A stretch of DNA of 64,000 nt, taken from positions 248,001 to 312,000 of the forward strand of contig JBMNIP010000004.1 in the NCBI GenBank assembly GCA_050951005.1, read 5' to 3'. A model generated the notes under the pieces. The model saw only the letters and a program-made list of their open reading frames with translations, ran no database searches and was not told the DNA's origin. Below are positions 1 through 8,692 of the stretch, one piece after another (the stretch's first letter is position 1; each line of letters begins with the position of its first letter). Source of the DNA: UMGS1519 sp050951005. Lineage in GTDB: Bacteria; Actinomycetota; Coriobacteriia; Coriobacteriales; Eggerthellaceae. A program made the translations under genes and the position numbers.

Positions 1-789
1 TGCGGCGACCAGCCGGAACTGGTTCAGCTGGCACAGCCGATCGACCGTTCGGTCTATTCCTACGGGTTCGGTGAATCCTGCGATGCCCGTATCGTGTCGT
101 GGGAGCCGCGCGGCATCGGAAGCGTGTTTTCCCTTCGCTTGCCCGATGGCACGCAGGTTGAAAGCTCGGTCAAGCAGAATCCCGGAAAGCACAACGTTTC
201 GAATGCTGCAGGGGTGCTGACGCTTATCTGGGCGCTCGGCCTGCCCGTGGAACAGGCAGCTCGGGCACTGGGGGCTTTTGCGGGCGTTTCCCGCCGCTTC
301 GATTTGGTGGGAGAGGCCGATGGCGTGACGGTTGTCGACGATTACGCGCACCATCCGACCGAGATTGCCGCAACCATCTCCGCTGCAGCCAAGCTCGACT
401 TCAATCATGTGTATGTCATCTTCCAGCCTCATCGCTATTCGCGCGTCAAGCTGTTTACCGAATTGCTCCATGATGAATTCGGATCGGCATTCGACGAGGC
501 GTCGGGCGTCTTGTTCATGAACGTCTACCCTGCAGGCGAAATGCCGGTTCCAGGAGTGTCGGGACAGACGTTTCTGGATGTTGTGCTCGACCATCCCGGC
601 CATCCCGAAGCGCTATATGTGCCGCACCGCATGGATGTGGTGCCGACGATCCTGCCGTACCTGGAAAGCGGCGACTTGGTATTCACCATGGGAGCGGGCG
701 ACGTGACCGCCATCGGACCCCAGCTGGTCGAGGCACTGCAAGAACGTGCTGCTGCACGCAAAGCGTCATCCGAGGGTTCGGCTCGATGA
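1..789 (+). CDS. murC: UDP-N-acetylmuramate--L-alanine ligase, C-terminal part (partial)
   Basis: MurC adds L-alanine to UDP-MurNAc using ATP in the cytoplasm, the first amino-acid step of peptidoglycan precursor synthesis. The reading frame is open from base 1 and gives 262 residues before the TGA at 787-789. The usual length is about 460, so roughly the first 200 residues, including the P-loop, lie upstream of the window. The Mur ligase C-terminal domain is visible through DDYAHHPTEI and FQPHRYSR, both typical of MurC. The ATG at position 94 is internal and not a real start. The stop overlaps the murB start as ATGA, so the two are likely translationally coupled. Confidence 0.95.
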   Translation, partial: CGDQPELVQLAQPIDRSVYSYGFGESCDARIVSWEPRGIGSVFSLRLPDGTQVESSVKQNPGKHNVSNAAGVLTLIWALGLPVEQAARALGAFAGVSRRFDLVGEADGVTVVDDYAHHPTEIAATISAAAKLDFNHVYVIFQPHRYSRVKLFTELLHDEFGSAFDEASGVLFMNVYPAGEMPVPGVSGQTFLDVVLDHPGHPEALYVPHRMDVVPTILPYLESGDLVFTMGAGDVTAIGPQLVEALQERAAARKASSEGSAR

Positions 790-1715
790 GCACCGTATCC
801 ACGCATGGCCCATCGCCGCTCTTTGCCTACGGTCCGGGTTTCAAAGGGTCGGTTCGACGCGATGAGCCGATGAGCCGTCATACCACGTATCATATCGGAG
901 GTCCCGCTTCGTATTTCATCGAAGTGGAGGACCTTGCTGCGCTCGCGCGGGTCATGGAGGATTGTGCGCGCTTCGAGCTGCCTTGGGCCCTGGTGGGACA
1001 AGGAAGCAACCTGCTCGTTTCCGACGATGGGTTCGACGGGGTCGTCATTGTATTGAAGGGCCAATTCCGCACCTGGACCTTCGATGCGGAGCACATGCGC
1101 TATGTCGTAGGCGCCGGAATGATGCTTTCGCGCATGGTTCAAGAAGCGTACCATGAGGGGCTTTCCGGTCTCGAATTCGCCGTCGGCACGCCGGGCACCA
1201 TCGGAGGAGCGCTTCGCATGAATGCCGGGACCGGTACGCAGTGGATCGGGCAGCGCGTCGTTTCAGTGACGACCTATCGGGTGAATGGCGGTTTGCTGCG
1301 CCGTGATGGCACCGATATCACGTGGGGTTATCGGTTCTCCTCGATTCCCGCTGACGAGATCGTGGTCGAATGCGAGCTTGCCATGGAACGGGGTGCCGAG
1401 GTGCTGATCCGCAACCGGATGGATGGGGCCCTTTCCCGCAGGAAGAAATCGCAGCCCATGGGAATGCCTTCGTGCGGGAGCGTGTTCCGCAACCCGGAGG
1501 GGAAGAGCGCGGGCCGGCTGATCGAGCAGCTGGGTCTGAAAGGCACTTCGGTCGGCGGGGCTCAGATCAGCACCGTCCATGCGAATTTCATCGTGAACAA
1601 GGGCGGGGCATCTGCCCTGGACGTGCTCAAACTCATGCATCTGGCACAGGATAAGGTGAAGGAGGCTTATGGCATCGAACTACAGCCGGAAGTCCGCTTC
1701 CTCGGGTTCGCGTAA
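786..1715 (+). CDS. murB: UDP-N-acetylenolpyruvoylglucosamine reductase MurB
   Basis: This FAD enzyme reduces UDP-GlcNAc-enolpyruvate to UDP-MurNAc with NADPH. It has 309 residues, normal for the family. The N-terminal FAD-binding half shows VGQGSNLLVSDDGFDG and a GTPGTIGGALRMNAG stretch. The catalytic serine lies in SCGSVFRNP, and a Glu in LQPEVRF near the C-terminus fits the usual second catalytic residue. The start overlaps the murC stop (ATGA). Its last 47 bases overlap the ftsQ start, so murC-murB-ftsQ read as one tightly packed unit. Confidence 0.96.
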   Translation: MSTVSTHGPSPLFAYGPGFKGSVRRDEPMSRHTTYHIGGPASYFIEVEDLAALARVMEDCARFELPWALVGQGSNLLVSDDGFDGVVIVLKGQFRTWTFDAEHMRYVVGAGMMLSRMVQEAYHEGLSGLEFAVGTPGTIGGALRMNAGTGTQWIGQRVVSVTTYRVNGGLLRRDGTDITWGYRFSSIPADEIVVECELAMERGAEVLIRNRMDGALSRRKKSQPMGMPSCGSVFRNPEGKSAGRLIEQLGLKGTSVGGAQISTVHANFIVNKGGASALDVLKLMHLAQDKVKEAYGIELQPEVRFLGFA

Positions 1716-2757
1716 TGCACGTCCGCAGCGCCGAGCGCGTTCGGATACGCGGCAGCAGGCTAATCGGCGCACGTCCGGTCGCGGCAGCCAAGCTTCCCGT
1801 GCATCTCGTGTTCGCCGTGGACAGCAAGGGCCGGCACGCCAGGATGCCCACCGCACCGTGCGTCGGAACCGCGGTGCCGTGCCCTCTGCCGAATCGCGCG
1901 TCCATACCGCACCGACCCAACGGCGTGTCAGCTCGGTGCGATTGGGCGATCTGCAGAATGGCCGCGGTGCACGTATGGAGTCGCGCTATCGCCGCTATAC
2001 GCGCAAGGTGCTGGTCGGTCTCGGTATCTTCGCGGCCATCGTGCTGGTGTATGCGATCCTTTACTTCTCCGGGATGTTCGCCATCAAGAACGTTACCGTG
2101 AAGGGCTGCGAGCATCTGACGGCAGAAGAGGTGTCGTCATTGGCTGCGGTGCCGAAGAACAGCACGCTGCTGCGCGTGGATTCCGCGGGAATCTGCAGCC
2201 GCCTGGAGACGAATCCCTGGGTCCAGGACGCATCGGTAACGGCGGTGTTCCCCGATACCCTCGAGATCGACATCACCGAACGGACCATCGATGCGGTGGT
2301 CGAGGTAACAACCGCCGAAGGCGATGCGACCGAAGATTGGGCGATTGCCTCTGATGGCATGTGGCTGATGAGTATCCCCGACAAGAACTCGGAGGAGGCT
2401 TCCCAGGTCAGTTCGAAGGTTTACGAGGATGCCGACAACGTCCTGCATATCACCGATGTACCATACGGCGTTTCTCCGGTGGCGGGCAGCTATTGCACCG
2501 ATGACAGCGTGAAGAACGCGCTCAACATCGTATCGGGGATGACTACAGAGCTTGCCGACCAGGTGAAGAGCGTCAAGGCTGACAGCTCCGACAATGCGAC
2601 GTTGACGCTGAAGAACGGGGTGGAGATCGCGTTCGGCTCCGATGACGACATCCGTGAGAAGGAGCGTATCTGCCTGGAACTGCTTGATGAGCATCAGGGA
2701 TCGATCGCCTATATCAATGTGCGCACCCCCAGCAATCCGACCTATCGGGCGCTGTGA
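1669..2757 (+). CDS. ftsQ: Cell division protein FtsQ (POTRA domain)
   Basis: FtsQ (DivIB family) is a bitopic membrane protein that links early and late divisome proteins. The 362-residue product has an Arg/Ser/Gln-rich basic cytoplasmic tail of about 110 residues, one membrane segment at about residues 113-135, then a POTRA domain starting near residue 138 (FAIKNVTVKGCEHL) and the FtsQ/DivIB domain. The start is supported by SD GAAGGAGG at 1658-1665 inside the murB end, which gives a 47-base overlap. The long basic tail is common in actinobacterial FtsQ. ftsZ follows after 162 bases with its own promoter, and no ftsA lies between. Confidence 0.9.
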   Translation: MASNYSRKSASSGSRNARPQRRARSDTRQQANRRTSGRGSQASRASRVRRGQQGPARQDAHRTVRRNRGAVPSAESRVHTAPTQRRVSSVRLGDLQNGRGARMESRYRRYTRKVLVGLGIFAAIVLVYAILYFSGMFAIKNVTVKGCEHLTAEEVSSLAAVPKNSTLLRVDSAGICSRLETNPWVQDASVTAVFPDTLEIDITERTIDAVVEVTTAEGDATEDWAIASDGMWLMSIPDKNSEEASQVSSKVYEDADNVLHITDVPYGVSPVAGSYCTDDSVKNALNIVSGMTTELADQVKSVKADSSDNATLTLKNGVEIAFGSDDDIREKERICLELLDEHQGSIAYINVRTPSNPTYRAL

Positions 2758-2826
2758 TCCGGGGTTCTTCGGCGGAATCCGATTGCTTATCGCCTGTTGA
2801 TAGCATGTGATGACAGCGCTGCACGT

Positions 2827-2854
2827 TTGCATTCAACCTTTCATCGTGTAGAAT
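2827..2854 (+). promoter_or_regulatory. Predicted sigma-70 type promoter of ftsZ
   Basis: TTGCAT at 2827-2832 and TAGAAT at 2849-2854 are separated by 16 bases, in the 150-base gap between ftsQ and ftsZ. This would give ftsZ its own transcript with a leader of about 60 bases. TAGAAT recurs as a -10-like element in this window (near 9050, 9138 and 24309). Confidence 0.6.
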
Positions 2855-2919
2855 AATCAGGTGCTCGAACGGCGGAACGGCTCGAGTGCCGAACGTACGA
2901 ACCCTTTATGGAGGTTTCA

Positions 2920-4050
2920 ATGGCAAATCAAATCGGTTCCGAGAACAATGCTCTCATCCGCGTCGTGGGTGTTGGCGGCGGCGGAACAAATGCAGTTAAC
3001 CGCATGGTCGAGGCGGGAATCAAAGGCGTAGAGTTCATCGCCATCAATACTGATAACCAGGCTCTGTTGATGTCCGATGCCGACAAAACCGTTCATATCG
3101 GCGAGGACCTGACACGCGGGCTCGGTGCCGGTGCGAATCCCGAGATCGGTGCCCAGGCTGCCGAAGAGAGCCGCAATGAGATCGCCGAGGTGCTAGCCGA
3201 GTCCGATATGGTCTTCATCACCGCGGGCGAAGGAGGCGGTACCGGTACCGGGGCAGCGCCGGTCGTAGCCGAGATCGCGCGCGAGGAAATCGGCGCACTG
3301 ACCGTCGGCGTCGTTACCAAGCCGTTCAGCTTCGAGGGACGTCTTCGCCGCAACCAGGCTGAGCAGGGCATCGAGCTGCTGTCCCAGAAGGTCGATACCT
3401 TGATCGTCATTCCGAACGATCGCCTGTTGGAGATCGTCGAGAAGAAGACCAGCATGTTGGACGCATTCCGCATTGCGGATGATACGCTGCGTCAGGGCAT
3501 CCAGGGCGTTACCGACCTGATTACCATTCCGGGCTTGATCAACCTCGACTTCGCCGACATCCGTACGGTTATGAAGGATGCAGGTTCGGCCATGATGGGC
3601 ATCGGCATCGCTTCGGGCGAAAGCCGGGCACTCGATGCCGCCCAGCAGGCAATCAATTCCAGCCTTCTGGAATCTTCCATTGCCGGCGCTTCCCGCGTGC
3701 TGTTCTCCATCGCAGGTGCACCCGATTTGACGTTGGCCGAGGTCGATGAGGCCGCTCGGACCGTCGAGGCATGCGCCGACGAGAATGCGAACATCATCTA
3801 TGGGCAGATCATCGACGAGAGCCTGGGAGACCAGGTCCGCATCACGGTTATCGCCACGGGCTTCACGGGCAACGGCCAGCAGGACAACTCCCGCGATCAG
3901 CGTAATCTGTTCTCTTCGGCGGCTCAGCAAGGTTCCAACACGGCCCAACAACAGCCGGAGCCCTACACCCCGCCGGTCTCGTATAACAACGGCAACGATG
4001 CAAACCGCTTCAATGACGAGGATTACATCCCCGATTTCCTGAAGCGATAA
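2920..4050 (+). CDS. ftsZ: Cell division protein FtsZ
   Basis: FtsZ is the tubulin-like GTPase that forms the Z ring. The product has 376 residues. The GTP-binding signature GGGTGTG lies at about residues 105-111, the catalytic T7 loop is NLDFADI, and the conserved C-terminal peptide ends DEDYIPDFLKR, which normally binds SepF and other partners. The ATG at 2920 is preferred over the in-frame ATG at 2908, because GGAGG (2910-2914) sits 5 bases before 2920 and would be inside the longer reading. With no ftsA seen, SepF, encoded downstream, is the likely membrane tether. Confidence 0.97.
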   Translation: MANQIGSENNALIRVVGVGGGGTNAVNRMVEAGIKGVEFIAINTDNQALLMSDADKTVHIGEDLTRGLGAGANPEIGAQAAEESRNEIAEVLAESDMVFITAGEGGGTGTGAAPVVAEIAREEIGALTVGVVTKPFSFEGRLRRNQAEQGIELLSQKVDTLIVIPNDRLLEIVEKKTSMLDAFRIADDTLRQGIQGVTDLITIPGLINLDFADIRTVMKDAGSAMMGIGIASGESRALDAAQQAINSSLLESSIAGASRVLFSIAGAPDLTLAEVDEAARTVEACADENANIIYGQIIDESLGDQVRITVIATGFTGNGQQDNSRDQRNLFSSAAQQGSNTAQQQPEPYTPPVSYNNGNDANRFNDEDYIPDFLKR

Positions 4051-4072
4051 CTTTCGTACCTATCGATATCGT

Positions 4073-4969
4073 ATGGCAACGACCCCTGAACTGCCGCTCC
4101 CGCAGCTGGTCAAGGGTCGTTTTTCTTTCTCGGGCCAACACTCTTCAAAAACAGCGGGTTCCCTGCGGGATGACGAGCGCACGCCGATCATCGCCTTCAG
4201 CGATCCCATTCTCTTTATGCAAACGGGCGTGCGTATCGCCTTCACCCAACGGACCGGTGGGACAAGCAAGGTACCGTACGATTCGCTCAATCTGGGAACC
4301 CACGTGAAAGACTGTCCAGATGATGTTGCAGAGAACCGCCGACGCGTGCTTTCCGCCTTCGGCGTGCCCGATGATCCGCTGTTGGTGCCGAACCAGGTGC
4401 ACGGGCGCAACGTCACCGTGGTTGACAGCGCTGTTCCCACGCAGTTGGCTGCCATCCGAACGGCCATTGCCGCAGGCTCCGACGGATTGGTTGTCTCCGT
4501 ATCGGATGTGGCCGCTCTGCTCTGCTATGCCGACTGCGTGCCGCTCATCATGGTTGCCCCGCATGGGACTTTCGCGGTTGTGCATGCAGGTTGGCGCGGT
4601 GTTGATAACAATATCGCTCCGCATGCGCTCGAGCTTCTCCTTGATGCGGACGGTACAATCGATCCGTCGCGGGTGAATGTGTACCGCGGTCCGTATATCC
4701 ATGCCGAATGCTTCGAGACGGGACCGGAGGTTTACCGGCGATTCGTATCCCAGTTCGGGCCGGAGGTTCTGGTGGGTACGGATCATGTGGATATGGGGCG
4801 CGCGCTCGATATCTCGCTTGTCAAGGCGGGAATCGACCCTCGCCGCATCGCTGACGTCGATAGCTGCACGATGTGCCATAATCAAGAATGGTTTTCATAT
4901 CGAGCGCAGGGAGGCGTATGCGGCAGACACGGCGCGTTTGCCGTTCGTGTCGTCAATGCATCCGCCTAG
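4073..4969 (+). CDS. pgeF: YfiH/PgeF family protein (laccase domain, Cu-oxidase_4)
   Basis: This family (PgeF/YfiH/YlmD) is described as a peptidoglycan editing factor and as a purine nucleoside phosphorylase/adenosine deaminase. It commonly sits next to yggS and sepF in division clusters. The 298-residue reading shows FTQRTGG, SLNLG, NQVHG, YADCVPL, HAGWRG and SCTMCHN..FSYR, which include the expected His and Cys metal ligands. The start is uncertain: neither ATG 4073 nor ATG 4217 has an SD. ATG 4217 gives 250 residues, but TPIIAFSDPIL just before it looks like the normal first strand of the family, so 4073 is kept. The ftsZ terminator lies in the first codons. Confidence 0.88.
   Translation: MATTPELPLPQLVKGRFSFSGQHSSKTAGSLRDDERTPIIAFSDPILFMQTGVRIAFTQRTGGTSKVPYDSLNLGTHVKDCPDDVAENRRRVLSAFGVPDDPLLVPNQVHGRNVTVVDSAVPTQLAAIRTAIAAGSDGLVVSVSDVAALLCYADCVPLIMVAPHGTFAVVHAGWRGVDNNIAPHALELLLDADGTIDPSRVNVYRGPYIHAECFETGPEVYRRFVSQFGPEVLVGTDHVDMGRALDISLVKAGIDPRRIADVDSCTMCHNQEWFSYRAQGGVCGRHGAFAVRVVNASA
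4078..4130 (+). terminator. Intrinsic terminator after ftsZ, inside the 5' end of pgeF
   Basis: AACGACCC (4078-4085) pairs with GGGTCGTT (4114-4121), followed by a T-rich run to 4130. An inner CTGC/GCAG pairing can shorten the loop. It begins 28 bases after the ftsZ stop. It overlaps codons 2-17 of the pgeF reading frame as annotated, which is unusual. Confidence 0.65.
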
Positions 4970-5002
4970 CGCTCGCAGGTTCAAGGAGGCGATGGGTGCG
5001 CA

Positions 5003-5704
5003 ATGAGCATTGCCACGCGTTACCGCGCCGTTCGCGCGGAGATCGATGAAGTCTGCCGGTCGTGCGGCAGGGATCCTCGGGAAGTAAAGCTGGTGGCCGT
5101 CTCGAAAACGGTCGGTATCCCCGAGGTGGCCGAAGCCATCGAAGCGGGGGCGGATGTTTTCGGCGAGAACCGTCCCGATCAAATCGTGCCGAAGCAGGCG
5201 GCATACCCAGCGTGCGAATGGCACTTCATCGGCAACATCCAGTCGAGACGAATCGACGATATCGTCGGTGCGGCAACGATGATTCATTCGGTATACCAAC
5301 AGCATCACCTTGCCCGAATCGAACGCGCTGCAGTTGCACACGGCAAGGTGCAGCCTATCCTTCTGGAGGTTAACGTTTCGGGTGAGGAAAGCAAAAGCGG
5401 TCTTGCCCCCGACCAGGTCGAGGAAATGATGGCGGCGGTCGACGGATTCGACCATATCCGGCTGTGCGGCCTGATGACCATGGCTCCGCGCGGAGATCAG
5501 AACGTTGCCGAAGAGACGTTCGCGGGGCTTGAGGAATTAAGAAACAAGCTGCGCACCTGCACCTTTGAGAGGCATGGGCATTTCGAGCTTAATGAACTTT
5601 CTATGGGTATGAGCGAAGATTGGCGCGTGGCTATACCTCACGGCGCTACGATGGTACGAGTCGGTCGTGCAATTTTCAGCGACGAATTCGAACCGACAGC
5701 ATAA
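5003..5704 (+). CDS. yggS: YggS family pyridoxal phosphate homeostasis protein
   Basis: A PLP-binding, single-domain alanine-racemase-fold protein that keeps free pyridoxal phosphate in balance and has no known enzyme activity. The 233 residues match the family length. Visible motifs include KLVAVSKTV (PLP lysine), FGENRPDQ, WHFIGNIQSR, EVNVSGEESKSG, LMTMAP and LSMGMSEDW near the end. AAGGAGG at 4983-4989 is 13 bases from this ATG, which is long. An ATG at 4992 in another frame opens only a 4-codon ORF that ends across the yggS start (CAATGA), possibly giving reinitiation. The order pgeF-yggS-sepF is classical. Confidence 0.93.
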   Translation: MSIATRYRAVRAEIDEVCRSCGRDPREVKLVAVSKTVGIPEVAEAIEAGADVFGENRPDQIVPKQAAYPACEWHFIGNIQSRRIDDIVGAATMIHSVYQQHHLARIERAAVAHGKVQPILLEVNVSGEESKSGLAPDQVEEMMAAVDGFDHIRLCGLMTMAPRGDQNVAEETFAGLEELRNKLRTCTFERHGHFELNELSMGMSEDWRVAIPHGATMVRVGRAIFSDEFEPTA

Positions 5705-5768
5705 ATGCAGCAGAGCTGAAACGATGCGCATTGCCATTGATGCGTATCGACACGATCAGGAGAACATT

Positions 5769-6605
5769 ATGGCTAATACATCTTCTGGATGGGCGGGGCG
5801 CGCTTCGGGTGCGCTTTCCGGGTTGCGTGATCGCTTCTCGGGCAACCGCAACCGCGACGACGAGTACGACGATTACGGTTACGAAGACGATTACGACAAC
5901 TACGGTGACGGTTACAACGACTACGATGACCGCGGCTATTCCGATGACTACGGAGAATACGGCTACGACCCGGAGGCTGAAGAGGATTACGACATGTCCT
6001 CGACCGGTCCGGTTTCCACCCGATCGGTGAACAACCGAACCCAGACCCGTTCCACGAACCCGCGTCTGGTCAGCATGAGCGATGCCCGTGCCAGCGTTAC
6101 CGGGCGTACGAGTGCGATCGATCCGGAGACGCGCGTTCCCTCCTATCGCCAGACGCCTTCGACAACGGGCTACCGCACCGCTTCTGCAGGGGCCGGTGCA
6201 AGCCGCTCGCGCGGATATGATTCGCTTTTCACTTCGACGGCCTCGACGTCGAACGACTCGCAGGCAACGGGAGCCGATGGCGACACGAAGCCGAAGTCGC
6301 CGGTGTTCCAGATTCCGCTGACCAAAGCCCCTGGAGATCGCAGTTTGGAGATTGTGCGCCCCAAAGAATACGGCGATGTCGCCAACGTTGCCGGCATCCT
6401 GCGCAAGGGTGACGCCGTGATTCTGAGCTTGATTATGGCGCCGGCGGCGATTTCTATCCGCGTGCTCGATTTTGCCTTCGGCGTGGCAAGCGCCCTTGAT
6501 GCGAATGTCGAATGCATCGGGGACAAGGTTTTCTTCGTTGTCCGAGGCGAAGGCATGTCCGAGGCAGAGCGAGAAAAGCTGCGTTTGCAGGGGGTTGTTC
6601 AGTGA
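5769..6605 (+). CDS. sepF: Cell division protein SepF
   Basis: SepF binds the FtsZ C-terminal peptide and membranes and replaces FtsA as Z-ring anchor in actinobacteria. The 278-residue product starts at ATG 5769 after AGGAG, ignoring an upstream in-frame ATG at 5667. The N-terminus is a short likely amphipathic helix, followed at about residues 30-80 by a highly acidic Asp/Tyr/Gly-rich stretch, then a Ser/Thr/Arg-rich linker. The SepF domain occupies the last 90 or so residues (SLEIVRPKEYGDV, GDAVILSL, VFFVVRGEGM). The stop overlaps the proC GTG start. Confidence 0.94.
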   Translation: MANTSSGWAGRASGALSGLRDRFSGNRNRDDEYDDYGYEDDYDNYGDGYNDYDDRGYSDDYGEYGYDPEAEEDYDMSSTGPVSTRSVNNRTQTRSTNPRLVSMSDARASVTGRTSAIDPETRVPSYRQTPSTTGYRTASAGAGASRSRGYDSLFTSTASTSNDSQATGADGDTKPKSPVFQIPLTKAPGDRSLEIVRPKEYGDVANVAGILRKGDAVILSLIMAPAAISIRVLDFAFGVASALDANVECIGDKVFFVVRGEGMSEAEREKLRLQGVVQ

Positions 6606-7444
6606 GCCTGGCAATAGCGAAAGATACCCGTATTGCCGTCATCGGAGGCGGCAAGATGGGTGAAGCCATCATGGGCGGCTGGATCGGCGCCGAGGATGGC
6701 CTTGCCGCGGTGCTGGGCCCCGAGAATTTCGTCGTGGCGAATCCCGGCGAGGCGCGCCGTACCTATCTGACCGAAACCTATGGGGTCTCCTGTGTTCGGA
6801 CGGCTGCTGAAATCGATGAGGCCGATATCGTGCTCATTTCCGTGAAACCCCAGAAGATGTCCGAGGTGCTTCCGGTTCTGGCGGCACGTCCGTTTGCGGC
6901 AACGGCGTTCTATATCAGCGTTGTAGCCGGTTGGACATGCGAACGCATCGAGGATGCCCTCGGCGGTCAGGCACGATTGTGCCGCCTGATGCCGAATACG
7001 CCGCTGCTGGTCGGCTGCGGTGCAACGGCGGTCAGTACGGGGTCTGCCGCTTCCGATGACGAAGCGGCGCTGGTGCGCGACCTGTTCAGCTGCTTGGGTA
7101 AGGCGTGGATTGTCGACGAGCGGCAGATCGATGCGGTATGCGCGATCAGCGGTTCAGGTCCTGCCTACGTTGCCCACCTTATCGAGGCGCTTGCCGGCAT
7201 GGGCCCTGAAATCGGACTCGATCGCGACCTTGCCGAGCAATTGGCTCTCCAGACTGTGCTGGGCACGGCCCAGCTGATGGTACAACGTCATCAGAGCGCT
7301 GAGAAAACGCGCATCGATGTCAGCAGCCCGGGCGGGACGACGCTTGCCGCCCTGGATGCCATGGACGATGCAGGCTTCACCGCTTCGCTGGAAGAGGGTG
7401 TGCGGGCTGCCATCCGCCGTGCCGACGAGTTAGGAAAAATGTAG
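6602..7444 (+). CDS. proC: Pyrroline-5-carboxylate reductase
   Basis: ProC makes L-proline from 1-pyrroline-5-carboxylate with NAD(P)H. The product has 280 residues. The Rossmann motif VIGGGKMGEAI is at about residues 12-22, and the C-terminal signature is seen as ISGSGPAYV and SSPGGTT. A GTG at 6602 overlapping the sepF TGA (GTGA) is chosen because it places the Rossmann fold at the usual distance from the N-terminus. The ATG at 6512 would add 30 odd residues from the sepF antiframe. proC between sepF and yggT is typical of the yggS-sepF-yggT region. Confidence 0.95.
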   Translation: MSLAIAKDTRIAVIGGGKMGEAIMGGWIGAEDGLAAVLGPENFVVANPGEARRTYLTETYGVSCVRTAAEIDEADIVLISVKPQKMSEVLPVLAARPFAATAFYISVVAGWTCERIEDALGGQARLCRLMPNTPLLVGCGATAVSTGSAASDDEAALVRDLFSCLGKAWIVDERQIDAVCAISGSGPAYVAHLIEALAGMGPEIGLDRDLAEQLALQTVLGTAQLMVQRHQSAEKTRIDVSSPGGTTLAALDAMDDAGFTASLEEGVRAAIRRADELGKM

Positions 7445-7702
7445 ATGACGTGGCAGTACGTGGTGGTGTCCCTGGCGGATCTCTATGCCATGATTCTCGT
7501 GGTGTATATCTGCCTGACCTGGATTCCCGTTCGACAAGGCGCGTTCGCCGATGTGATGGCTTTTCTCGAGAAAATCTGCGATCCGTTCCTCAAACCGTTT
7601 CGTTCCCTCATTCCACCTATCGGCGGAATGATTGATATCACCCCTATTATTGCCATACTTGTATTACAATTCGGCGTAAGATTAATCGTGAGCATTTTCT
7701 AA
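7445..7702 (+). CDS. yggT: YggT family membrane protein
   Basis: A small integral membrane protein of 85 residues with two hydrophobic segments (about 6-24 and 60-82) and a conserved middle (LEKICDPFLKPFRSLIPP), diagnostic of the YggT family. Its role is unclear, but it is found across bacteria and plastids next to sepF and divIVA and has been linked to division or membrane organisation. Its ATG follows the proC stop with no gap, so the two are probably coupled. Confidence 0.92.
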   Translation: MTWQYVVVSLADLYAMILVVYICLTWIPVRQGAFADVMAFLEKICDPFLKPFRSLIPPIGGMIDITPIIAILVLQFGVRLIVSIF

Positions 7703-7746
7703 CGTATATGTGTGTGGTGCCTCGATAATGGATGGAAGGAAATTCA

Positions 7747-8571
7747 ATGGCGATCACTTCGACTGACATTCAGAACCAAAGCTTCTCAATCGACCGGAGG
7801 GGCTACGATGTCGACGAGGTCGATGTCTTCCTGGAGCGCATGAGCGAAGAGGTCGACGCACTTAACAATCAAATTGCCGATCTGCAGGATCAGCTGCGTG
7901 ATGCGAATGAGCGTGCGGATGAGGCAGAAGCCCGTGCCGAAGAAGCCGAGAGTGCTGCTCCGGTCATCGAGCCGAAGGAGCAGGCGGCGGCACCGGTCGT
8001 ATATACCGAGACGGAGAAGGACGCACGCATTGCCACGCTCGAGCGCCAGCTTGAAGAGCGCCGTCGCGATGTCGATGCCATCGCCCAAGCGCTGATTACT
8101 GCGCAACGTTCGGGTGAGGAGATCGTTGCCAACGCAAAGAAAACCGCACTCAACACCCAACAGGATGCAGAAGAGGAGGCCAAGCGCATTCTCGACAAGG
8201 CGAATGCCGAGAAGCAGCGCATCCTCGGCGTCATCTCCGAGCTGCAGGATGATCGCGAGCAAGTGCGCAGCGACTATCAGGATATGCTGAAGGAGTTCAT
8301 CGCCTCGGCAACCAAGACGCTGACCGAGATTGGCGGAGACCTGGATGCTACGGCTGTGTCCGCAGATACGAAGCGTCCTGCGCGCACGCATCATCATTCG
8401 ACGACGAATACCAAGGTGAATGCCGAGGCATTGGCCGCCACGTATACGACGCCTTCGGTCGGTCGCAATCATGCTGTTGCCCCGCAGGCCCCGAAGCCCT
8501 CGAAGCCGGGTAAGGATCTGACCGGATTCGGCGATGCTGCGGACGATTTCGAGTTCGACGATATCGACTAA
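7747..8571 (+). CDS. divIVA: DivIVA-family polar/septal coiled-coil protein
   Basis: DivIVA (Wag31 in mycobacteria) recognises curved membrane at poles and septa and directs envelope synthesis in actinobacteria. The 274-residue product starts at ATG 7747 after GGAAGGA (7734-7740); an in-frame ATG at 7732 would contain that SD. The N-terminal DivIVA domain carries QSFSIDRRGYDVDEVDVFL, followed by a Glu/Ala-rich coiled coil over about residues 30-65 and 95-190, then a low-complexity tail ending FGDAADDFEFDDID. It is the last gene of the division cluster before a strong terminator. Confidence 0.94.
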   Translation: MAITSTDIQNQSFSIDRRGYDVDEVDVFLERMSEEVDALNNQIADLQDQLRDANERADEAEARAEEAESAAPVIEPKEQAAAPVVYTETEKDARIATLERQLEERRRDVDAIAQALITAQRSGEEIVANAKKTALNTQQDAEEEAKRILDKANAEKQRILGVISELQDDREQVRSDYQDMLKEFIASATKTLTEIGGDLDATAVSADTKRPARTHHHSTTNTKVNAEALAATYTTPSVGRNHAVAPQAPKPSKPGKDLTGFGDAADDFEFDDID

Positions 8572-8592
8572 CGATTCCCGTATACGGTAATA

Positions 8593-8630
8593 GCGCCGCA
8601 TCCCCAGGTGAGGGTGCGGCGCTTTTTTTA
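8593..8630 (+). terminator. Intrinsic terminator of the divIVA transcript
   Basis: GCGCCGCA..CCC pairs with GGGTGCGGCGC around a short loop, followed by seven T residues. It starts about 20 bases after the divIVA stop. Confidence 0.92.
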
Positions 8631-8692
8631 GGGAAATGGGTTTGCGCTTCCCGCGAAGGGGAGCATTTTGCAGGTTGGGGTGCTATCGGAGT

